Of a stretch of DNA of 64,000 bases, positions 54,671-64,000 are shown piece after piece. Made by a program: the position numbers and the translations under genes. This DNA comes from Mortierella alpina (taxonomy: Eukaryota; Mortierellomycota; Mortierellomycetes; Mortierellales; Mortierellaceae): NCBI GenBank assembly GCA_029449245.1, contig JANATF010000001.1:2790001-2854000 (forward strand). Reading direction: 5' to 3'. Numbering within the stretch: position 1 is the stretch's first letter; the number at the start of each line of letters is the position of its first letter. The notes beneath the pieces are model-generated. The model saw nothing but the letters and a program-made list of their open reading frames with translations. It did not search any database and was not told the DNA's origin.

Positions 54671-54840
54671 GACTGGAGAGCGACCGACTTACTGTTACAT
54701 CCCTGTCCACACGCCTCATAAGGCGCGTCAAGCTTAGCATCTATCGTATAAAACTATTTTTGATAATGCCAAGAGAAAATGGCATCCTGGCTCCCTGGTT
54801 CCTGGTACTTGACCATATCTCAAGAGGGGTTTGTCTTGGC

Positions 54841-54874
54841 ACGGAGGCATTGGTATAACGGAGGCATTGGTATA
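54841..54874 (+). repeat. 17-base tandem duplication
   Basis: ACGGAGGCATTGGTATA occurs twice in direct succession. Confidence 0.9.
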
Positions 54875-56234
54875 CAAGGGAGAGTGCGGCGTGGCACACG
54901 CTTTAGCTGTTAAAGCTATGGGCGCCACGGGGCAGCCAGGTCTTGCTCACAATGTTAGAGAGCGATCACTACAGCCCACGAGGAGAGCTGTCAAAGACTT
55001 GTTTTGCTGTATCGGAGCTGTATAGCGTGGGTCTTGGCAGGGAGGATCCTGGTTCCCTTTCAGAGCCTGCCGACAGAACTACCATGCGACCGGCGACCGA
55101 GAGCGGTTCTAGCAGCCACAGCGACATGGACGCACTTTAACGGCGGCTAGAACTGTAGGATGGGGTTGTGTATGCGAAACGCTATTGGTGCGAAAAGTAA
55201 TGCAGAGTGCCGAGTCCAGGAGTTATGATGGTGCGATGGTAGGTGTGCTAAGCTCTTATGGTCTTCAGGGTCTTTCGTGACACCAAAGGCAAGGTCAAAA
55301 AAGGGCACGGAGCCCTTTTGAGAACGAACCCCTTTTCTCACTTCGGAGAATGTTTTCCACCGCCGTGTGAGCAATGAAATAATATCAGGTCGAAAGGCTT
55401 GCAGACTTGTTTCCATCTGCGTGCGTGCTTCCTACTGTAGGTGACGGAATCGTAGGTTCTCTAGACTTGGAGTGTGGCGATAATGCCTCGATCTAATAAC
55501 GAAGCAGAGTACAGACCAAAGCAAAGCAAGGTAAGCTGTGTAGAACAAAGCACAAACCAAACGAGGGGCAAAAGATGTGCGGTGGTAATGCAAGTGTCTG
55601 CAATGCCAAATGCAAAGCAGGTTGGATCCATTCCCGCGAGTACCACCCAAGCAATGCGCCTATCATCACAGCCTCGCATGCCACGTCCCCCCTGTCACAG
55701 CTGTCTTCTTCCCCTTCTCCCCCCTCTCTCAGGCCACATCCACACTTCGCCTTCAGTTCTCTTCATTATTCTTCCCTTCACCCTTTCTCTTACTCCCTGT
55801 TCGCGAGCAAGTTTTGACATTGCAGTGGGAGATGACCCTCTGTGTGAATTGGAATGAATGAGTGAATCAGCAGCACACCTCAATTGCTCTCCCCTCTTTG
55901 TTATTGCGTATTTTTGATTCATCCTTTCGCATTTTTGTTCTTGTTCGGTCACCATCCTCACCCTTCTGTTCAAAGTTGTCAAAGTCGTCCACGCCAGTCG
56001 AGTTCCGTAAGTGAATCACTCTGCAACCCTCGAGTCTCCTATTCATGCTTCAAAGCAGCAGAACAAGAATAAAATAAGGCGCGCGTGCATGGTCACCCTC
56101 AAATTGAACATGCTTCTGTTGTGTGACCTAACCCTTCTAACGCCAACTTTTCATAGAAAAAGAGGTCCTTGAAAAAGAACCACGGTCGTCTACTTCTTTG
56201 CTTCCTACGACTACTCACCAACCTTATTGGCAGC

Positions 56235-59200
56235 ATGGAAAGCGCTCTTTCCCCTCCAAACAACCGGACAGCCGTAGACATCGCAGCCAGTCCATGTGCT
56301 GTCTCTCACCTTTCTCATGGCCAGCGTTCGGATCCTGAGAGTGAGAGCCCCAGGTGCCCTGGTCCAACCTCCTTCTCGTCTTCACCCGCAGCCTCGTCCC
56401 CATGCTCATTCATCTCGGCTGTCTCACCGGCTGAGGATGCCATTGACTTTGACTGGAAAAAGCCGGGGGACAGAAACAAGGACAGGGGTAGGGACAATGC
56501 AGTGGACGAGCATGAGCTGGTCAGCTGCAGTTTTAGTCGTGAGCTATTTATGGCCGAAGGAGGATCGGGTCCCACTGTATTCCCCTCTGAAGCCGAAAGG
56601 CTAGCCCAGGAACGGCAGCAACAGCAGAAATATCATAATTCACGACAGGAGCAGCAGCAGCAGGCACAGGATCAGGATCAAGAGCTATACGGTCAAGGAC
56701 AGCCATTGCTGGCAACGGGCCACATGGATCACCATGATAGTCATTGCTCCCCTCATCATGAGTGTTGTTCTCACTATAATCACATCTCGCACTATCATCG
56801 TCAGGGTGATACAGATCATAATACACCCCCACAGCAAGAACAACAACAACAGCAACAACAACAACATGTGCAGCAAGGACAGGGGTCGCAGCAAGCCCTC
56901 CCGCTGGGAGGACAAGCAGCCTCTGCTGTTATTCAGGCAACATGTTTGTCTGTGCCATGTGCATCGGGAGAACTGAAATTACTGCACAGAGGTGCTTGTA
57001 TCTTGGCACCTGCGACTGCAAGTGTGTCGGCTGGGATGTCCATAATCTATGCACTTGATGTAGCACACACATGCACAAGTGCAGACCGACATAGCGCCTC
57101 GCCTTTCGTGGGTTCCCTAGCATCACCCCCTCGCAGACATGGAGCTGCCTCGACAACACCCTCATCGCTCGACGTCGTTGCCGCAATTCAGTCCTTCGAC
57201 TCGTATCTGTCAGCACACAGTACCACTGATAGCAGCAGTGAGGGTAGCAACAATGGACGCAGCAACAGCCTCCTCAGAGACATTCGTGGCAGTAGCATGG
57301 ATCTCGTGCCTCTCTATCAGTTAGTGGAGCAAGACTCAGGGGCAGAGCCTTCATCATCCCTCAAAACCTTCATGAATGCGCCACAAGAATCAACCTTTCC
57401 ATTGCACCCTCCCTGCTCGCACCCTAGAAACCCGTGTCAGGCCGTGCCTGGACTGCACTCGATGCACCAACAGCAGCTTTTTCACCATATCGCTTTACAG
57501 CAGCAGCAGCTTGTGCAGCGTCAGCAGGGACTTTATCAACAGCCGTGCACATCCGAATCATTGTTGACGGGTCCTTTGCTCTCCGCCAAGCGAGGCCCCT
57601 CACAACACCCCAAGAGCGGCACCGCTGACTATCCATCCTCATCAACACCGTCGCCTTCCGAGTTGCAGGTGCATCAGCCAGCACTTCTCACCCAAAGGCA
57701 GTCTACGCACTGTGATCAGGCATTGTCTTTAGAACACTCGCTTTTATCGTCCTCCTCTTCCTCATCGGCGTCTTCCTCCACCTTTTATTCGCCATCGTCA
57801 TCTGTCACCTGGGCAACCCCCTCAAGAAAGACCGAAAAAACACCCCTAAGCACAACCAGAAACTCTGCCACATTTTTCGATCAGCGCGACCATGTAGACA
57901 ATAAGGATAAAGGCAAGGGAGTCGCAAGAGGATATCGATCGAGCAGACGACGCGCACCAAAAGCGTCGTTTGATGGGTTGCCACGAGAGATCAAGATCCA
58001 CATCTTCCGGCACCTCTCCACCTTTCAGTTGGTCCGGGTCTCGAGGGTAACGTATACAGCACGCGATGCTAATGCATTTTGGCGCATCCATCTACGCCTC
58101 GCCCATCCATCTCACCCATCCCTTGAATCATAACTAAAGGCACTCCCTTCGTTTTTTCTTCTTCTACGGTTTTACAGGTCAGTCGAGCGTGGCGAGGCCT
58201 CGCAATGGATGGATCACTCTGGAAGGTGATTGACACTACGCGATATTACAAAACCATCCACGATGATCAGCTCCGAAGCCTTGGCACTGCCGCTTCAGCT
58301 TTCCTACGCTCCGCCAACTTTCGGTAAGTGAAAGCTCTCCAGGGCCCTCGCATCTCCCCTCGCCCCGCGTCATTGTTTACACCTTAATTCACACTTTCAT
58401 GTATATACATCTTTATACACACATCATCTAGAGGGTGCGCCCAGCTGTCGGCCAACTCACTTCGCGCCATTGCCGAGCACTGTCCCAATGTCGAGCACCT
58501 GAACCTGACCGGTTGCCGTTCAGTTTCGTCCAAATCCATCGCAGACGTATGCATGAACATGCCAGCCCTCCTTCATCTAGACCTATCAGGCCTCCACTCC
58601 GTCAACAACTACACTCTCCAGGCCATGGCGGTCTATTGCCGCTCCCTCCAAGTCCTCAACCTCGCATGGTGTAAACAAATCTCGGGCGCGGGCCTCTCAA
58701 AACTGACGAGGAGCTGTCAAGATCTGAGAAAACTCAACGTCTCGGGTTGCTCAGGACTGGAGGACCGATGGATGCCCGTGATGGGAATGAATCTGCCTAA
58801 ACTCCGGGAGCTTTGTCTGAACAATTGCAGCTCTTTGACAGACCGTGGTCTCATCGGCTTGTTATCGGGCTTATCCTTGGGCTCGAGCAAGAAGCACCGC
58901 CAATGGAGAATCTCTAGACGGATGGCTTCCTCCGTTAGGGTCTCTAGTCTAGGACACTTGCTGGTCAATCAGAGCTCGTGCAACGACGACGACGACGACG
59001 ACAACGATGAGGACGATGACGACGACGACCATGATGATGAAGAAGAGGAGGATGACGCCCTTGACAAGGAAGAGGAGGACTCGGACCCTGAAAGCAACAA
59101 CAGCAGTGATGCGAACGAAGTCGAAGGTGAAGAGCAGCAGAGTGCAGTCCAACCTCTCTCGTCCCTTCCACAGCCTCAGGCACATATCCAACGTCGAAAC

Positions 59201-60769
59201 GAGGACGAACTTCAAGCCAAGTTGAACTACCTCGGTCTATCGAATTGTCACCAGCTCACACAAGAATCTCTGCGGGCGATTGGTCATTACTGCAACCGAC
59301 ACCTCCGTCGACTTGAGCTCTCTGGTTGTGAGAACATTGGGGACGAGGGCCTCGTCATGTTGGCACAGAACTGTAAAAAGCTGCGGCTCTTGGATCTCGA
59401 GGATGTCAGCCTGTTAACGGACGTCTCTCTTCGAGCCTTTGGGTTGCATCTACAGCATCTTGAGCGGATATCCCTTTCGAACTGCGAGAATGTGACCGAT
59501 CAAGGCATCATGCGCATGCTTCGACCAGCACCGAATCCTACCACGCTCTCGACCGCGACTGCAATGATGATGAACAACCCCGAGGGTGCTTCGTCATGCT
59601 GCCGAAAGCTCATCCATATCGAGCTCGACAATTGCGTGTTGCTCACGGACAGGCTACTGCTTGAGTTTGCTAACGTGCTGGAGGAACGCAGGGCCGCTGC
59701 AGTGGAGCGTCAGCGAGAAAGGGAAAGGAAACGCGCAGAGCGAAGGGAGCGATTGAGGCAGAGGACAAGGAAGTTCGTTCAGGCACCACCATTGTCCCAG
59801 CAGCAACAGCAACAGCAACAGCAACAACAAGAGGAACAGCAGCCAAAGGAAATGGACCTCAGTCCAAGATCGTCGGGCGATCAAGGCTCCGGTGTAGAGA
59901 ACGATGCCACTGCAGCTGCAGGCACGCAATCCGATATGGCATTTATCTCGTCCTCACCTGTCAATATCCCAGACCGCCTCCGACGTCGACCCCCTGCCAC
60001 CCTGAGCAGCGGCTCCCTCTCGTTCTACTCCTCATCTCCACTACAGCCCAAAAGTGTCCTGGCCTCAACTTCGGTCTCTGAAGAGGTCATTGCTATCAAG
60101 AAGACGCATCGTAGGGCGAAACGAGGTGTCTTGATACCCACCCGATCCGACTCGAGCACTTCCACCACATCCAATGGCTCCTCCTCCTCCACATCTCTCC
60201 CACTCTGGTCCACAGCCACTACCACCTCCACCACCACCATGATGGTGATGAACTCGCGTCGTGTCGCGTGCGCAAGCAATGGCCAATCTCTCAAGTACGG
60301 CATAGTACGCGCCCAACCCAAGAAAGTAATGCGCCCCGTCATGCAGGTCTTTGATTGCAGAAACATCACGCTCGAGGGTGTCGAAGCAGCCCAGGAGCGG
60401 TGCCCTACCCTCGCCATCAAAAGCTACTACTCCTTGACCCATCCTTCAACCGCCGCACCAGCCTCGGCCATGTTTGGAAGCGGTGGCGCCATGGACGATC
60501 TTGGAGGATTAGATGATGGGGACGAGGACGAGGACGAGGACGACGAGGACGATGATGAATCGGCGAGTCATGGACACGGCGGCGGTCACGGCCGCAACGG
60601 CAACACCTCACAGACAAGTCTTCATCATTTACAGATGCAGCACCAGTACCTGCAACAGCAGCTCGAACAGCGAAGTCGCACCTCTCAACTGTTCCATCGT
60701 GCCCGCATGGGGCTCCTGGGCCGGGCTACTGGCGGTGGTAACCGGGATTCTCAGTGCCACATTCTTTAG
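56235..60769 (+). CDS. F-box/LRR protein with C-terminal CaaX box
   Basis: Exons 56235..58046, 58178..58323 and 58432..60769 give 1431 residues. The ATG at 56235 (MESALSPPNN) is the first in frame. The first ~570 residues are disordered, with Gln, His, Ser and Pro tracts. The F-box begins FDGLPREIKIHIFRHLSTFQ and runs across intron 1 into VSRAWRGLAMDGSLWKVID. Cys-containing leucine-rich repeats follow, such as CPNVEHLNLTGCRSVSSKSI, LQVLNLAWCKQISGAGLSKL and LRKLNVSGCSGLEDRWM. They are interrupted by an acidic insert of about 90 residues, then resume (LRRLELSGCENIGDEGLVML, LERISLSNCENVTDQGIMRM). A charged helix, poly-Gln and Ser/Thr linkers follow, with a last LRR-like unit near VFDCRNITLEGVEAAQE. 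The last four residues are CHIL, a geranylgeranylation-type CaaX box as in animal FBXL2/FBXL20. SCF adaptor function is inferred. Confidence 0.85.
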
Positions 60770-60877
60770 ACATCTACATTTTAGATCCAACATATACTGC
60801 AGAAAACATGGCTAGCAACCGTATATTCCAGATGATTCAATCTCCAATATCCTGTCACCTCGAAAGGCTGCTCGGTT

Positions 60878-60904
60878 GCGAACATGCGAACATGCGAACA
60901 TGCG
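60878..60904 (+). repeat. GCGAACAT octamer repeat
   Basis: About three copies in the convergent 3' region between the F-box/LRR and karyopherin genes. Confidence 0.85.
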
Positions 60905-60981
60905 TCTTCATTTTTTTTTTTTCACTTGATATTCGCGAGAGTAATGTAGATGTGTTGACGACATCCGAATGCAAAGCACTA

Positions 60982-63900
60982 CTAGATAGCAGACCCAAAC
61001 ACAGATCCGTCGAGCTGGCGGCACTTGTTTGAAAACTGGTGCACTTCATCTTTAAATCGTTTTGGACTTCTTGTTCTAAAAAAAAGTTGATGTCGTGAGT
61101 TGACTGGTCTCTACTTTTCCTTCATCTCCCTGTTTGGGTCCAGCTATACTTACTGCAGCACTCCCTTGAGAAACTTTTCCTTGGAGGGTTGGTCGGCATG
61201 CTTTGATGGGAATCCGGGCTATAGAGTGCAATACAATACAAAACCACAGGTTATGACTTTTCAATACTCTATGGTCCGGTGAACCCCATCCATGCGGTGA
61301 ATACACAACGCAACCGTTACCTCGGCAAACAGCGTCTGCATCCAACTGCGACACTCTTCTAAATACTTCCCGATCAATGGATACAGAGTGTCGTTGAGCT
61401 GAGGCACCATACTCCTAGGGACCTGCCCGCCAATTCCCTACATACCAGAAGAAGTTCGATATTAGTCAGTCAATAATAAAAAAAAAAGAAAAAATAGGCA
61501 GGGTTATGCAGAGTGCGCAACCTACGAGTAAAATTCCGCGCATCAGATCGAGGCCTATCCTCATCATGAGTCCATCCACTCTTTGCTTCAACTCCAAGTG
61601 ATCGAAACTCTGGTTCACAAACTCAATCTAGTTGCGCGAACAGAGAGTACCGCGTTAGTTCCACAACCTTACAAAGTGTAGTAAAAGACATCATACAAGC
61701 ATCGCGCTCGAGCTACTTCATTACCAAGAAAAGAAGAGTCGCCTTCAAAGCGAGGCGTTCCTGAAGGGCCAAACCAGCAACTGCAAAATTCATCAAATGT
61801 TCAGTTTGTTCTTGAGGTATACTGTAAAAGGCCAAGGGCGCGTGACGAACAAACTAAGGAACGGCAGATGCAATGTATTGACAGAGATTTAGCGAAGCAG
61901 AATTAAGAAAATGTGCAAGGCGTTGTGGGAAATAAGTCATAACGCACCTGCGACAGAACAGCGAAGAGCGAGTGAATCACATCTGGGTTCTCCTCCATAT
62001 CTACCAAAAAGAGCGATCAAGTAAATGTAGTTAGAGACAACATCATAAGAGAAGGCGTGTGCAGATAAAAATAAACGTTCGTTTTTGGTAGAGCATTGTT
62101 CCAAAAGCAACACATGTGGACGTGTACCTGCGACAGATTGAATGCCATCCATCGTCCGACTAACGATGATGGCCAACAGCTGTGTAAAAGCCGACTCGCA
62201 TTCCAGTTCCGATACGTTTCTCTGTCTCGCCGGGGCGAATGCCGTTGCAGCATAGCCCTCTACATCCACAACCACAGGTCCTGCTACGGTCGTAGATGAA
62301 GCCACTCCAGGGGAAGTTGCATGTCCATTTTTGCTTGATGAGGCTGCAACAGTCATTGATCCAAGCTTGGAGTTCAATGACCCTCCCGTTGTTTCCAAGT
62401 AGTAGACGGGAACCATCCTGGCAGCGGCATCGAGCCAACAAGGGAAGGCGCGTTGCTGAAAGCCTGTCTCGATCACTCGCATCAATGTCGGGAAGGGCAG
62501 ATACAGCGGAGAGAATTGGGAGACTGTCATCATTGTCTTGATGATTTGACATACTTTCTATAAAGAGTGGTCGTTAGTCCATGTTGATAGTGTGTTCGCA
62601 TCCGATACGCAACTCGTAAAGGCTGATTTGCGCACTTGGTCCCAAGGGACACAGTGGCAAAAACCCCTCTTTTCCAGAGAGAGTGGGGTGTTACCTCTAT
62701 AATTTCCAGCTCGTGTGGCCATAACATCACAGCGCCTTGAATGGTTTGTTCCATAGACCTCGACAACTCGACCGCCATTCCACCTGTTGCCAAGGCTCTA
62801 CTCCTGTCCTCTACTGTCTTTTGGTACACCAAAATTCTTTCATCGGGCGAGCGAATGTCATCCTCTAAGGGCGATAATAATCCTTTGCAACAGAGCAGCA
62901 AAAACTCGAGTTGCTGCAACATTGTGGCCGATACTGGTCCCAGTTCGGTTTCTCCATTGCTTCCTGTTTGGACACGATCGGTTGCCTGGTCGACGCTTCC
63001 TGCAGTTGCAAGCCGCTGTCTCCGCGTTTCCAGGCACTCGTTTGATCGTGAAAAGATGTCTCCAAGCAGGCCTACCAGCGGACCTATACTGCGTTCCACG
63101 GGCAGGGTCTGGATGACAGTGGCGATTGAAAACACAACGCTCCCTTTGATGGACGGGTCAATGGCGCGCTCAACATTTGAAAACACGGTCATGAATGCGT
63201 CAATGGCCTCAACAAGAGACTCTCGACAAGTGTCGCAGATATTCTTCAGAGCCTTGGCTGCATATGGGGCCAGCTGAGGGATTTCGAGAGCAGGTATCAC
63301 AAAATTCAGGGCAGGGAGTAGGAACTGCGGGTGAGCTTTGAACCAGTCGGCATAGGAACCTGGAGTTACAAGGGAGTCGGTGTTAGTCAGAGGCTCAAAA
63401 GAACAACTCGAGTTACACCGCATGTAATCCAGAAGGAGGCGTGTTTTTCTCATACCAACGAGACTCAGCGCCGTCTCCCGAGCGCGACAAACAACATTTG
63501 TTGGTAGTCTCCCGAATATTTGGTCGCTAAAAAATCGCGGAAGCTGCACATTCTCCGTGTGTGGTACAACCTCTGAGAGTGCTTTCAAACAGTAGAGGGT
63601 CGCTTCTAGTTGTAGAAATTCCGCCTCTAGTTGTGAATTCTCCAAGATGTTGGCTCCTGCTAATGACGCCTTTTGAATCCCATCCAGCTGGGCTATGCAT
63701 GTGTCGATAAGAAGTGAGAGGATCCGCTCGTGAAGGACGTGGTAAGAGTTGATGAGGGTATCGGCTATTTCTTGGCGGTGGCCTGCAAAGTCTTGCCGGA
63801 TATCACGGGTCCACGAGAGCCATATCTTGTGCGGAGGAAACTCCAGCTTCTTCCTGAGGACCTCCGCCAACCGGATGTATACGTGAATGGACGCATTCTT

Positions 63901-64000
63901 AATTGCATCCAATGACTCCTTGTCCAGCCCAGTGATATTGGAGGCGGAAGAAATAGAGGACAAGACTACCTGGCGGTCGTCATCCAAGCTCGCTCTCTCT
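60982..64000 (-). CDS. Importin-beta family karyopherin (partial, 5' end outside)
   Basis: Nine exons are visible: >64000..63456, 63359..62695, 62557..62128, 62000..61948, 61853..61725, 61627..61526, 61437..61321, 61218..61154 and 61075..60982, about 732 residues, all in phase. The frame is open at the window edge, so the N-terminus is missing. HEAT-like helices are evident: YADWFKAHPQFLLPALNFVI, YAAKALKNICDTCRESLVEA, VFSIATVIQTLPVERSIGPL and PLAFYSIPQEQTEHLMNFAV. The end reads LKGVLQ, TRSPKRFKDEVHQFSNKCR and LDGSVFGSAI. The layout fits the TNPO3/importin-13/Mtr10 group of nuclear transport receptors. The exact paralogue cannot be fixed without the N-terminal Ran-binding part. Intron 63455..63360 is 96 bases with no in-frame stop. 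Confidence 0.85.

Larger units (their letters stand above)
54522..56234. other. 1.7-kb divergent intergenic region
   Basis: It lies upstream of both the secreted precursor (minus) and the F-box/LRR gene (plus). It includes a 17-base tandem duplication at 54841-54874 and a CT-rich stretch at 55700-55800. No gene is supported. Confidence 0.5.

Noticed and set aside
61787-61796. Acceptor TTTTGCAG for karyopherin exon 5
   Set aside because: It leads to an early stop. The upstream CCTTAG gives a continuous HEAT-like exon of 43 codons.

Overview
The window is nuclear DNA from a filamentous fungus. I infer an early-diverging lineage, most like Mortierellaceae/Mucoromycota. The reasons are short GT-AG introns in most genes, compact spacing between divergent gene pairs, long Gln/Asn/Ser/Thr low-complexity tracts, TC-rich leaders, and a gene set that is plainly eukaryotic (SCF F-box proteins, DEAD-box ribosome-assembly helicase, karyopherin, PIN1-type isomerase, mitochondrial rhomboid). 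The lineage is inference; the eukaryotic gene structure is read directly. I resolved exon joins by matching reading phase at GT/AG sites, and every coordinate set given sums to a whole number of codons.

Layout. 0-7 kb, all on the minus strand: a Met30/SconB-type F-box-WD40 protein, an Arc1/EMAPII-type tRNA-binding protein, and two unrecognised proteins. 7-10.3 kb: an ornithine cyclodeaminase-like protein divergent from a GST-like protein. 10.3-16.3 kb: a tandem PH-domain protein convergent with an Sfp1-like zinc-finger regulator. 17.6-22.3 kb: a large disordered protein and a small, possibly mitochondrial protein. 23.6-28.5 kb: an Rrp3/DDX47 helicase head-to-head with a TTC27/Emw1 TPR protein. 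28.7-35.1 kb: a DUF2433-type metallophosphoesterase, a secreted His-rich/mucin-like repeat protein and an eight-exon alpha/beta hydrolase. 35.5-38.4 kb: an eleven-exon LtrA-family membrane protein. 39-41.7 kb: a mitochondrial rhomboid protease head-to-head with ESS1/PIN1. 42.2-42.6 kb: tRNA-Phe and tRNA-Thr. 42.7-45.1 kb: an OPT transporter. 47-48.4 kb: a PRL-type phosphatase. 50.3-52.4 kb: catalase. 53-54.5 kb: a secreted precursor with repeated units bounded by dibasic sites. 56.2-60.8 kb: an F-box/LRR protein ending in a CaaX box. 61-64 kb: an importin-beta family karyopherin that runs off the right edge.

The genes do not form one pathway. Several are housekeeping genes with shared promoters. 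Shared themes are ubiquitin ligase adaptors (two F-box proteins), growth and ribosome control (Sfp1, Rrp3), oxidative and metabolic enzymes (catalase, GST, cyclodeaminase), and two fast-evolving secreted proteins. The most novel-looking item is the 506-residue secreted precursor at 53001-54521. It has five or six diverged units, most of them starting right after an Arg-Arg, with a shared Asn-x-Asn-Asp-Asn-Ser core, like a Kex2-processed repeat-peptide precursor. No transposon, CRISPR array or virus was seen.
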